A DNA stretch of 64,000 nucleotides. Source: Rhizobium sp. 16-488-2b. GTDB taxonomy: Bacteria; Pseudomonadota; Alphaproteobacteria; Rhizobiales; Rhizobiaceae. Below are positions 44,625 through 53,074 of the stretch, piece after piece; positions within the stretch are counted from its first letter, which is position 1; each line of letters opens with the position of its first letter. A program made the position numbers and the translations under genes. The stretch is from contig NZ_JAGHMF010000023.1 in assembly GCF_017741815.1 (NCBI RefSeq), positions 23,905 to 87,904 of the forward strand, written 5' to 3'. The notes beneath the pieces were generated by a model. It did no database searches and was not told the DNA's origin. It saw nothing but the letters and a program-made list of their open reading frames with translations.

Positions 44625-45407
44625 CTACTCGACGGCCTCGCCGATCACCTGCGGCGGCAGCTCGACGAGCGGCGCCGGGATGTCACAGCTCTTTTCGGGC
44701 GAGCGACAGAGATCGGCGATGACGCAGTGTTCGCATTCGGCGCGGCGCGCCTTGCAGGTGTAGCGGCCATGCAGGATGAGCCAGTGATGGGCGTGGTAGA
44801 GGTAGTGCTTGGGCACCACCTTCATCAGTCGCTCCTCCACCTCGTCGGGCGTCTTGCCTGGCGCCAGCTTGATGCGGTTGGCGATGCGGAAGATGTGCGT
44901 ATCGACGGCCATGGTCGCCTGGCCGAAGGCCATGGAGAGCACGACATTGGCGGTCTTGCGGCCGACGCCTGGAAGCATCACCAGTTCGTCGCGCGTCTGA
45001 GGCACCACGCCGCCGAAGACATCGACCAGCATGCGCGAGAGGGCGATCACGTTCTTCGCCTTGTTGCGATAGAGCCCGATCGTCTTGATGTAGTCGCGCA
45101 CCTTCTCCTCGCCGAGATCCAGCATCTTCTGCGGGGTGTCGGCGACCTTGAAGAGGGCGCGCGTCGCCTTGTTGACGCCGGCATCGGTCGCCTGCGCCGA
45201 CAGCGCCACGGCGACGACAAGCGTGAAGGGGTTGGAGTGCTCGAGCTCGCCCTTCGGTTCCGGCCGCTGCACGGAGAAGCGGCGAAACATCTCCTCGCGC
45301 TCGGCCTCGCTATAGACGGAGCGGACGCTCGCCTTTTTCTTGCGGCGAACGACGGGTTTTTCGGGCTGCGACGATGTGGCGGAGGATTTGAGTTTCGGAC
45401 TGGACAT
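44625..45407 (-). CDS. nth: Endonuclease III
   Basis: A 260-residue DNA glycosylase/AP lyase that removes oxidised pyrimidines. The helix-hairpin-helix with catalytic Lys is LPGVGRKTANVVLS and the catalytic Asp is in VDTHIFRIANR. The iron-sulfur ligands follow C-x6-C-x2-C-x5-C in CKARRAECEHCVIADLC. The N-terminal ~35 residues are basic and Ser-rich. The start is uncertain: ATG 45407 or 45431, both without a clear ribosome site. Its 5' end overlaps or abuts the divergent DUF2244 gene. Confidence 0.95.
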   Translation of the reverse strand: MSSPKLKSSATSSQPEKPVVRRKKKASVRSVYSEAEREEMFRRFSVQRPEPKGELEHSNPFTLVVAVALSAQATDAGVNKATRALFKVADTPQKMLDLGEEKVRDYIKTIGLYRNKAKNVIALSRMLVDVFGGVVPQTRDELVMLPGVGRKTANVVLSMAFGQATMAVDTHIFRIANRIKLAPGKTPDEVEERLMKVVPKHYLYHAHHWLILHGRYTCKARRAECEHCVIADLCRSPEKSCDIPAPLVELPPQVIGEAVE

Positions 45408-45429
45408 GGACAATCTATACTCGGCAGCC

Positions 45430-45942
45430 ATGATGGAAAGCAACGCCGACAGCGCTGGCCAGCCGGCGGTTTTGGACCAGCCCGTGTTCTCAGCCGAGCT
45501 CTTTCCCCACCGGTCGCTAGGCCGCAAGGGGTTCAGGGTGCTCCTGCTGCTTTCGGGCGGCGTTTGCCTGCTCTACGGCCTGTTCTTCATCGCTACCGGC
45601 GCCTGGCCGATCGGCTTCTTCTTCGGGCTCGATTTCCTGCTCCTCTACGGCGCCTTCCGGCTGAACTATCGCTCGGCCAGGGCGCGCGAGATGGTGACGG
45701 TGTCGCGCACCGATATCGCGGTCCGCAAGATCGCGCCTTCGGGGCGCACGGTCGAGCATCACTTCAATCCGTTCTGGACGCGCTTTTCGGTGCGCCGCCA
45801 CGACGAGATCGGCATCCTCTCCATGCATATCTATGGACAGGGGCGGGCAACGGATATTGGCGGCTTTCTCAACCCGGATGACCGAGAAAGCTTCGCCAAG
45901 GCGTTCAAGCGGGCGTTGGCGACGGTCAAGCAGCGTATCTGA
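45430..45942 (+). CDS. DUF2244 membrane protein
   Basis: A ~170-residue protein with two adjacent membrane helices (FRVLLLLSGGVCLLYGLFFI and FFFGLDFLLLYGAFRL) and a C-terminal domain with SRTDIAVRKIAPSGR and GRATDIGGFLNPDDR, as in the DUF2244 family. The function is unknown. Possible starts are ATG 45406, 45430 and 45433. It is divergent from nth with little or no gap. Confidence 0.85.
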   Translation: MMESNADSAGQPAVLDQPVFSAELFPHRSLGRKGFRVLLLLSGGVCLLYGLFFIATGAWPIGFFFGLDFLLLYGAFRLNYRSARAREMVTVSRTDIAVRKIAPSGRTVEHHFNPFWTRFSVRRHDEIGILSMHIYGQGRATDIGGFLNPDDRESFAKAFKRALATVKQRI

Positions 45943-46022
45943 CAATCATCTAATTCTGGCGCAAGAATCGGGTGGCTTGAGCGATCCCGCTTGACTATCT
46001 CCTTGTGACAAGGAGAAAGATC

Positions 46023-46895
46023 ATGAACATGGTAGCCAAGCTGAACCAAGACATCACGCCCGATGGTCCCGACTACGAGACCGTCCGCCAGGTGATCGAG
46101 CTGATCACCGAGGATTATCGTGAGCAGCCGTCGCTGGAAGCGATCGCCATGCGTCTCAATCAATCGCCGACTCAGCTGCAAAAGACCTTCACCCGCTGGG
46201 CCGGCCTTTCGCCCAAGGCCTTCCTGCAGGCGGTGACGCTCGATCATGCCAAGCGGCTGCTGCGCAAGGAGGAACTCCCCTTGCTGGAGACCTCCTTCGA
46301 GGTCGGTCTGTCAGGCCCCGGGCGGCTGCACGATCTCTTCGTAACGCACGAGGCGATGTCTCCCGGTGAATGGAAGGCGCGCGGCGGTGGTCTCACCATC
46401 CGCTACGGTTTTCATCCGTCGCCTTTCGGCATCGCGCTGGTCATGGCGACCGACCGCGGCCTCGCCGGCCTTGCCTTCGCCGACATCGGCGGCGAGACGG
46501 CCTGCCTCGAGGACATGACCTGCCGCTGGCCGAACGCCGAATACGTCGAGGACCGCGAGGCGACGGCTCCTTACGCCGCTCGCATCTTCGAGCCAGGCCG
46601 CTGGACCTCGGAGCAGCCGCTGCGCGTGGTGCTGATCGGTACCGATTTCCAGGTCCAGGTCTGGGAGAGCCTATTGAAGATCCCGTTCGGCAAGGCCGTC
46701 ACCTATAGCGACATCGCCAGCGACATCGGCCGTCCGACGGCGATGCGGGCAGTGGGGGCGGCGGTGGGCGCCAACCCGATCTCCTTCGTGGTGCCGTGTC
46801 ATCGGGCGCTCGGCAAGAGCGGCGCGTTGACGGGGTATCACTGGGGGCTGACGCGCAAGCGGGCGATGCTGGGGTGGGAGTCGGCGCACGCTTGA
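46023..46895 (+). CDS. Methylated-DNA-protein cysteine methyltransferase fused to an AraC-type helix-turn-helix
   Basis: A 290-residue Ada-like repair protein. Residues ~20-115 form the AraC-type double helix-turn-helix (LEAIAMRLNQSPTQLQKTFT, then LSPKAFLQAVTLDHAKRLL). The C-terminal ~160 residues are an O6-methylguanine methyltransferase with acceptor Cys259 in VVPCHRALG and the DNA-binding RPTAMRAVGAAVGANP. The N-terminal zinc/phosphotriester-sensing domain of Ada is missing. AAGGAGA precedes ATG 46023. Confidence 0.93.
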   Translation: MNMVAKLNQDITPDGPDYETVRQVIELITEDYREQPSLEAIAMRLNQSPTQLQKTFTRWAGLSPKAFLQAVTLDHAKRLLRKEELPLLETSFEVGLSGPGRLHDLFVTHEAMSPGEWKARGGGLTIRYGFHPSPFGIALVMATDRGLAGLAFADIGGETACLEDMTCRWPNAEYVEDREATAPYAARIFEPGRWTSEQPLRVVLIGTDFQVQVWESLLKIPFGKAVTYSDIASDIGRPTAMRAVGAAVGANPISFVVPCHRALGKSGALTGYHWGLTRKRAMLGWESAHA

Positions 46896-46939
46896 GTGGG
46901 GGTGGGGGAGCGCGCGGCTTTCGATAGGTCAGCGGGTGA

Positions 46940-47066
46940 GGCCCCCTCATCCGCCTGCCGGCACCTTCCCCCCGTTGGGGAGAAGAGACTCGGAGTGGGC
47001 CGCTCGCTCCATCTTCCCTTCGCCCCAACGGGGAGAAGGTGGCCCGAAGGGTCGGATGAGGGGGCC
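46940..47066. repeat. RIME-like palindromic element
   Basis: GGCCCCCTCATCCG and CGGATGAGGGGGCC form perfect 14-bp ends. Inner hairpins resemble CCCCGTTGGGGAG. It is a close relative of 30249-30372 and lies between convergent genes. Confidence 0.87.
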
Positions 47067-47147
47067 ACACCCTCAGTTTTCATCGATAGTCCTATACAGA
47101 TAATCCTATACAAAAACGGCGCGGTTCTCACCGCGCCGTCCGCATTC

Positions 47148-50100
47148 TCACTCCGCCGCAATCGCCGGCGGATGCCGGTGATCCACCGCGTCATCGTCAC
47201 CCGATGAAGCAGCCTCATCCTCCTTGCCCTTCGGCTCCTTGCCGAAGAACAGCGCATAAGCCGCCGGCAGCACCAGGATGGTCAGCACGGTGGCAACCAG
47301 GATGCCGCCCATCATGGCGTAGGCGAGCGGGCCCCAGAAGACGCCGCGCGAGATCGGGATCAGCGCAAGAACAGCCGTCAGCGCCGTCAGCATGATCGGG
47401 CGGAAACGGCGCACGGCCGCGCCGACGATCGCTTCCTGCCGGTGCATGCCCGCCTTGATGTCCTGGTCGATCTGGTCGATCAGGATGATCGAGTTGCGGA
47501 TGATGATGCCGAGCAACGCGATGACGCCGAGGATCGCGACGAAGCCGAAGGGCGCGCCGGAGATCAAGAGGGCGGCTGCGGCACCGATGATCCCGAGCGG
47601 ACCGGTCGCCAGCACCAGCATCGCCTTGCCGAAATGCTGCAGCTGCGCCATCAGAAGCAGCACGATCACCACAAGCATGATCGGCGCCTTGGCGGCGATC
47701 GAGGCCTGGCTTTCGGCTGAATCCTCGGCTCCGCCCTGGATCTCGACCTTGTAGCCGGCAGGCAGGCTGTCGCGCAGCGGCTGCAGATCGGCATACATCT
47801 TCATGACCACGTCGTTCGACTGCACGCCATCAGGCAGGGTTGCCCGCACGCTGATCGTCGGCAGGCGGTCGCGCCGCCATTCGATGCCCTGCTCGAGAAC
47901 CGGCACCACCTTGGCGATCTGCGAGACCGGCACGAAGCCGCCGAAATCGGTGGGCACGTAGACCGAGTTGACGGCCGACAGCAGCGAGCGATTGGCTTCC
48001 GGTTCGCGGGCGACGATCGACACCGTCTCCTCGCCATCGCGGAAATCGTCGAGCGGCGCGCCGGACATCGCCGTCTGCAGCATCTGGCGGACGCGTTGCG
48101 AAGTGACACCAAGCGCACGGGCGCGATCCTGGTCGATCACCAGTTTCATCGCCGGCACCTGCTCCAGCCAGTCGTCGTGAATTGCGCCGAGCAGCGGATT
48201 TTCCTGGAACTTCGCCTTCACCTCGTCGGCGACCTTGCGGACTTCCTGGCGATCCGGACCCATGACGCGCATCTGCACCGGCCAGCCTGTCGGCGGACCG
48301 AGGAACAGGCGATCGACCTTGCCACGGATATCGGGGAAGTCTTCGGCGAGGATATCACGCAGCTTGACGATCAGCCGTTCGCGGGCCGGCTCGTCATTGG
48401 CCATGATCAGAAGCTGCGCGAAGTTCGGGTTCGGAAGCTGCTGGTCGAGCGGCAGGAAGAAGCGCGGCGCGCCCTCGCCGATATAGGTGGCGACGAACTT
48501 CTTGTCCTTGTCGTCCATGATCTTGGCTTCGAGCGCCTTCGATTGCGTCTCGACTTCCTTGATGCTGGTACCCTCTGGCAGCCAGAGATCGACGAGGATT
48601 TCGGGGCGCGAGGACTGCGGGAAGAAGTTCTGCGGAATGAACTGGAAGGCCCAGAGGCTGGTGGCGAAGGTCACCAGCGTCATGGCAACGACGATGATCC
48701 GGTGGCGCACCGCCCAGCCCACCGTCGACCGCAGCCGGCGATAGAAGCTGGTGTCGAAGGCATCATGATGCGCGCCGCCCGCATGCTGGCGCTGCTTCAG
48801 GATCATGTAGCCGAGCCACGGCGTGAAATAGACCGCGACGAACCACGAGACCACGAGCGCGATGCCGACGACATAAAACAGCGTGCGCACGTATTCCCCG
48901 GCCGTGGAGGCCGCGAAGCCAACCGGAATGAACCCGGCCGTGGTGATCAGCGTACCCGTCAGCATCGGGAAGGCGGTGGAGGAATAGGCGAAACTCGCCG
49001 CCTCGATCTTCACCAGCCCCTCTTCAAGCTTTCGCTCCATCAATTCGACCACGATCATCGCGTCGTCGACGAGCAGCCCAAGCGCGATGATCAACGCGCC
49101 CAGCGAAATACGCTGCAGGTCGATGCCAAGCTCGTACATGATGGCGAAAGTGGCGGCCAGCACCAGCGGAATGGCGATCGCGATGACGAGACCCGAACGC
49201 CAGCCGATCGACAGGAACGAGACGACGAGAACGATGGCCAGCGCTTCACCGAGCGCATGCATGAACTCGCTGACGGCGTCGGTGACGACATCCGGCTGGT
49301 TGGAGATCTGGTCGACTGACACGCCGTAGGGCAGCGATTCCTCGAAGCGCTTGTAGGTCGCTTCGACATCCTTGCCGACATCGGTGACCTTGTAGCCCTT
49401 GGCCATGACGACGCCGACCTGGACGCTCTCATGCCCATTGAAGCGGTACTTGCGCTGATAGGGATCTTCGAGACCGGAATAGACGGTGGCGATATCGCCG
49501 AGGCGCGTCACCTGGTTGCCGGCCTTGAGGCGGAGCTCGCGGATATCAGCGGCCTTGGTCACGTCGCCCTCGACGGCGATGCGCACCGAGCGCGTGCCCG
49601 TATCGACGGAGCCGGCGGGATCGACGCTGTTTTGGCCCTTGATGGCGTTCTGCAGGTCGACGATCGTCAGCCCGCGTTCGGCAAGCGCCTGCGAGGACAC
49701 ATCGATGAAGATCTTTTCCGGCTGATCGCCGATGATCACGGCCTTCTCGACGCCCGGCGTCGTCAACAGCATGTCGCGCGCCTGGATCGCGAATTTCTTC
49801 AGTTCCGGATAGCTGTAGCCATCGCCGCTAATCGATTGCAGCGTGATGAAGGTATCGCCGAATTCGTCGTTGAAATAGGGGCCGAGCAGGCCGGATGGCA
49901 GCTCGTTGGAGATATCGCCGACCTTCTTGCGCACCTGGTAGAAGGCGTCGGCGACATCAGCCCCGTTGGTATCGCCCTTGATCTGCAGCGTGATGACGGC
50001 CGAACCGGCGCGCGTGTAGGATTTCACCCAGTCGATATGCGGGGTTTCCTGCAGCTTGCGCTCGATCTTGTTGACCACCTGATCCTGCATTTCCTGGATC

Positions 50101-50294
50101 GAGGCGCCCGGCCACACGGCCTGCACGACCATAACGCGGAAGGTGAAATCGGGGTCTTCCTTCTGCCCCATCCGCATCAGCCCGAGCACGCCGGTGATGA
50201 GAATCAGGCCGAACAGGAAACGCGCGATGCTCGGATGGCCGATTGCCCAGCGCGACAGGTTGAAGGGCTTCTTCTCGGTGGTGGAGTTGTCCAT
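47148..50294 (-). CDS. RND-family efflux transporter permease
   Basis: A 1048-residue inner-membrane proton antiporter of the AcrB/HAE type. Twelve membrane helices and two large periplasmic loops are expected. The proton-relay pair is visible in GLLVDDAMIVVELMERKLEEG (about residues 405-425). The first helix is RFLFGLILITGVLGLMR. The C-terminus ends in a charged, non-conserved tail. It follows its adaptor gene by 24 bp. With a periplasmic adaptor and a TolC-like channel encoded elsewhere, it should export hydrophobic toxic compounds. ATG 50294 has GAGAGGGAACGG upstream. Confidence 0.95.
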   Translation of the reverse strand: MDNSTTEKKPFNLSRWAIGHPSIARFLFGLILITGVLGLMRMGQKEDPDFTFRVMVVQAVWPGASIQEMQDQVVNKIERKLQETPHIDWVKSYTRAGSAVITLQIKGDTNGADVADAFYQVRKKVGDISNELPSGLLGPYFNDEFGDTFITLQSISGDGYSYPELKKFAIQARDMLLTTPGVEKAVIIGDQPEKIFIDVSSQALAERGLTIVDLQNAIKGQNSVDPAGSVDTGTRSVRIAVEGDVTKAADIRELRLKAGNQVTRLGDIATVYSGLEDPYQRKYRFNGHESVQVGVVMAKGYKVTDVGKDVEATYKRFEESLPYGVSVDQISNQPDVVTDAVSEFMHALGEALAIVLVVSFLSIGWRSGLVIAIAIPLVLAATFAIMYELGIDLQRISLGALIIALGLLVDDAMIVVELMERKLEEGLVKIEAASFAYSSTAFPMLTGTLITTAGFIPVGFAASTAGEYVRTLFYVVGIALVVSWFVAVYFTPWLGYMILKQRQHAGGAHHDAFDTSFYRRLRSTVGWAVRHRIIVVAMTLVTFATSLWAFQFIPQNFFPQSSRPEILVDLWLPEGTSIKEVETQSKALEAKIMDDKDKKFVATYIGEGAPRFFLPLDQQLPNPNFAQLLIMANDEPARERLIVKLRDILAEDFPDIRGKVDRLFLGPPTGWPVQMRVMGPDRQEVRKVADEVKAKFQENPLLGAIHDDWLEQVPAMKLVIDQDRARALGVTSQRVRQMLQTAMSGAPLDDFRDGEETVSIVAREPEANRSLLSAVNSVYVPTDFGGFVPVSQIAKVVPVLEQGIEWRRDRLPTISVRATLPDGVQSNDVVMKMYADLQPLRDSLPAGYKVEIQGGAEDSAESQASIAAKAPIMLVVIVLLLMAQLQHFGKAMLVLATGPLGIIGAAAALLISGAPFGFVAILGVIALLGIIIRNSIILIDQIDQDIKAGMHRQEAIVGAAVRRFRPIMLTALTAVLALIPISRGVFWGPLAYAMMGGILVATVLTILVLPAAYALFFGKEPKGKEDEAASSGDDDAVDHRHPPAIAAE

Positions 50295-50318
50295 TGTCCC
50301 GTTCCCTCTCCTGACCGC

Positions 50319-51467
50319 TTAGCGAACGACGTCGCCGGTCTCGGCCGCAGTTTCGGCGGATGCCGACTGCTGGCCCGGCAGCTTGACCTTGAGATTGTCG
50401 GTCATGAACTGCGTGCCGGCGGCAACCACGAGATCGCCGGTCTTCAGGCCGTCGGCAATATTGACGCCGTCACCGGTGAAATCGGCGATCGTGACGTCGC
50501 GGGCATGCACGGTCTGCTGGTCGCGATCGACCACCCAGACGATCTTCTTGCCATCCTTCTCGGCAAGTGCGGCGAGCGGGATGGCGACATAGGTGTTGGC
50601 GTTGCTGACACTGGCCTCGATCGTCGCCGTCATGCCGAGCAGGACGCGCTCGTCATGCGGCAGGCTCACCCGAACCGCGAATGTGCGCGACTGCGCATCC
50701 GCGCTACCGGAGACTTCACGCACCTTGCCATCGAGCACCAGCTTGGCCGAAGACCAGAAGCTCGCCTTGACCGTCTTGCCCGGCTTGAACTCCGCGATGT
50801 CGTTCTCAGGCACCGCGATCTGCACTTCCTTTTCGCCGTCCAGCGCGACAGTCGCAACCGGCGTGCCGGCGGCAACGACCGTGCCGGTATCGGCGCTGAT
50901 CGCGGTGACGATGCCGCTCTGGTCGGCCTTCAGCTCCGCATAGCTCACCTGGTTTTTCGCCTGGTCGAGAGAGGAGCGAGCCGCGTCGCGCGTGGAGACT
51001 GCCTGGTCATAGCTGAGCGATGCCTGCTCGAGCTGCGACTTCGCCGTCACGCTCTTGTCGAACAGTTGCTGGGCGCGCTTGTTGGCGAGATCAGCCGTGC
51101 CGACCCCCTTTTCGGCCGCCGCCAGATTGGCTTCCGCCGTCTTCGTCGCGAGCTCGTAGTCGGTCGCGTCAATGCGCGCGATCACATCGCCCGGCTGGAC
51201 ACGGTCGCCGATATTCACGCGGCGCTCGGTGATCTTGCCGGCGACGCGGAAGCCGAGGTTCATCTCGACGCGCGCCTTCACCGCACCGGAATAATCGAGC
51301 GCGCGGGTCTCGCCGGCCTTGGCGATCTCCACGACCTTGACCGGCCGAAGGATCTCCTTGGTCTCCGCCTTCTTCTCCTCGCTGCAGCCCGAAAGCGCTA
51401 GCGAAACGGCGCCAAGGAGCGCGAAACTGGCAACGGACGGCAACTTGACTGTCTTCAGCGAAATCAT
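50319..51467 (-). CDS. RND efflux periplasmic adaptor lipoprotein
   Basis: A 382-residue membrane fusion protein. The signal peptide ends in a lipobox, LALSGC, with lipidated Cys near residue 28. The lipoyl halves (VNIGDRVQPGDVIARID and VSYAELKADQSGIVTAI) flank a coiled-coil hairpin (about residues 90-160). I chose ATG 51467, eight bases after GGGAG; a GTG at 51476 lies inside that site. It bridges the downstream RND pump to an outer-membrane channel. Confidence 0.93.
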   Translation of the reverse strand: MISLKTVKLPSVASFALLGAVSLALSGCSEEKKAETKEILRPVKVVEIAKAGETRALDYSGAVKARVEMNLGFRVAGKITERRVNIGDRVQPGDVIARIDATDYELATKTAEANLAAAEKGVGTADLANKRAQQLFDKSVTAKSQLEQASLSYDQAVSTRDAARSSLDQAKNQVSYAELKADQSGIVTAISADTGTVVAAGTPVATVALDGEKEVQIAVPENDIAEFKPGKTVKASFWSSAKLVLDGKVREVSGSADAQSRTFAVRVSLPHDERVLLGMTATIEASVSNANTYVAIPLAALAEKDGKKIVWVVDRDQQTVHARDVTIADFTGDGVNIADGLKTGDLVVAAGTQFMTDNLKVKLPGQQSASAETAAETGDVVR

Positions 51468-51522
51468 CTTTCGCACTCCCGGTATGTTTGTGTGTTGAAT
51501 TGTTGGCGGCCGTGCCGCCCGA

Positions 51523-52131
51523 TTATCTCTTCAGAGCCCTGATGGAGAAGTCGATCAGCTCGTCCACCGTCGCTCGGTTGGTCTTGGCAAGACATTGCGC
51601 CACCATGATCGGGTGGCAGAGCGTCACCGTGGCGGCACCAAAGCAGCGCGACGCGGTGGTAGGATCCTGATCGACGAACTCGCCGGCCTCAATCCCCTCG
51701 CGGATCACCTCGGCCAGCAGGGCTTGAATGCTGTCGACATGCTTTTCGATGACATGCCAGTCGCGCTCGATGGCGACGACCACCATCTCATGCACCTTTT
51801 CCTGGTCAAGCATGGTCTCGACCGTCATTTGGTATTGCCCGCGCACGAAACGGCTGAGCCGCTCGGAAGCGCTGAGCGGCAGATGGCAGATCTCATAGGC
51901 CTGCTGGTAGCTCGCAGCCAGCATGCGCCCGCAGATCGCCTGGTGGATTTCAATTTTCGAGGAAAAGAAGCGATAGACATTGGCTGGCGACATTCCGAGA
52001 TCGCGGGCGATATCGGCGACCGTTGTCTTGGCGTAGCCATAGTGACGAAACAGCCGCTCGGCCGCATCGAGAATGCGGGTCACATTCTCCTGTCTTGTCG
52101 CTTCGAGAATGCTTTCGGCGGTGTCGCTCAT
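51523..52131 (-). CDS. TetR-family regulator of the RND pump
   Basis: A 202-residue TetR protein. The helix-turn-helix reads AAERLFRHYGYAKTTVADIA, then RDLGMSPANVYRFFSSK (about residues 23-60). The ligand domain follows. It lies upstream of the adaptor and pump genes on the same strand, and a perfect 14-bp inverted repeat precedes its start, so it probably represses the whole operon including itself. Confidence 0.93.
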   Translation of the reverse strand: MSDTAESILEATRQENVTRILDAAERLFRHYGYAKTTVADIARDLGMSPANVYRFFSSKIEIHQAICGRMLAASYQQAYEICHLPLSASERLSRFVRGQYQMTVETMLDQEKVHEMVVVAIERDWHVIEKHVDSIQALLAEVIREGIEAGEFVDQDPTTASRCFGAATVTLCHPIMVAQCLAKTNRATVDELIDFSIRALKR

Positions 52132-52149
52132 GATTTCTGCCGTGTTGAT

Positions 52150-52185
52150 TTACGACTGACGAATTTCGATTTTCGTCAGTCGTAA
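52150..52185. promoter_or_regulatory. Putative operator of the RND-pump TetR regulator
   Basis: TTACGACTGACGAA and TTCGTCAGTCGTAA form a perfect 14-bp inverted repeat around an 8-bp spacer, 19 bp upstream of the regulator start. The length would suit one TetR dimer pair. Confidence 0.75.
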
Positions 52186-52257
52186 GGCATCAGAAGGTGA
52201 AAGTCAATCTTTTACGTTGCGGGATTGGATAGGGTGGAGAGGTCTCTCTGATCGAAA

Positions 52258-52417
52258 AGTCCCCTCCCCAACCCCTCCCCACAAGGGGGAGGGGCTAACT
52301 CGCGGTATCCGTCTACCCCGCTCTTTTGTCGGTGATGTTGATCGGTTGCAGTTATGGGCAGCACATCGCATCCAGCAAGCCCCTCCCCCTTGTGGGGAGG
52401 GGTTGGGGAGGGGTCTT
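52258..52417. repeat. Long inverted repeat (RIME-like)
   Basis: Arms of about 38 bp (52258-52295 and 52379-52417) are nearly perfect complements, each containing CCCTCCCCAACCCCTCCCC and CACAAGGGGGAGGGGC. The centre of ~80 bp is unique. The sequence differs from the CCTCATCCG-type elements, so it is a separate family. It fills most of the gap 52186-52489. Confidence 0.85.
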
Positions 52418-52430
52418 CACCACACCCACA

Positions 52431-52465
52431 AATAAAAAATGCCGCGGCACAAAGCACCGCGGCAT
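52431..52465 (-). terminator. Terminator of osmC
   Basis: On the minus strand ATGCCGCGG and CCGCGGCAT form a stem followed by TTTTTTATT. It lies 25 bp after the osmC stop. Confidence 0.85.
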
Positions 52466-52489
52466 CTCAAACAATCGATAAATACCAGC

Positions 52490-52921
52490 TTACGCGAGCT
52501 GCGCATCCAGCGTGATCGGCACCGCGGCCAGCGCCTTGGAAACCGGGCAACCGGCCTTGGCCTTGCCGGCGAGTTCGATGAAGGTCTTCTCGTCGCAGTT
52601 CGGAACCGTGCCGCGCAGCGTCAGGAGGATGGCGCTGATCGCGAAGCCACCCTCGACGCTCTCGAGCGTCACCTTCGCCGTCGTTTCCATGCTGGTTGCC
52701 GTAAAGCCGGCCTCGCCGAGGATCAGCGACAGCGCCATGGTGAAGCAGCCGGCATGGGCGGCGCCGATCAGTTCTTCGGGATTGGTGCCCGGGAGACCTT
52801 CAAAACGGCTGGCAAAGCCATAAGGGTAGGATTTGAGCGCGCCGCTCTGCGTCGAGATCTGACCCTTGCCGTCCTTGATGCCGCCCGACCACTGTGCGGA
52901 ACCTGTGCGATTGATCTGCAT
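52490..52921 (-). CDS. osmC: OsmC-family peroxiredoxin
   Basis: A 143-residue OsmC protein that reduces organic hydroperoxides in the cytoplasm. The two redox cysteines are visible in AAHAGCFTMALS (near residue 59) and KAGCPVSKAL (near 125). The N-terminus SAQWSGGIKDGKGQIST is typical of the OsmC subgroup rather than Ohr. AGGAGA precedes ATG 52921. Confidence 0.94.
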   Translation of the reverse strand: MQINRTGSAQWSGGIKDGKGQISTQSGALKSYPYGFASRFEGLPGTNPEELIGAAHAGCFTMALSLILGEAGFTATSMETTAKVTLESVEGGFAISAILLTLRGTVPNCDEKTFIELAGKAKAGCPVSKALAAVPITLDAQLA

Positions 52922-53074
52922 GCCGTTCTCCTGTTGGACTGAGTGTTTTCTAACGCAGCGACCCGCCGCGTCATCCGGTCAAGAGGCGCGAAAACCCCTT
53001 CGCCCGAGCATATAAGTCTCTAATCCAGGAAGGCGACAGTCTTGTAAAATTTGATTGCGCCGGTACTGCGCTGA

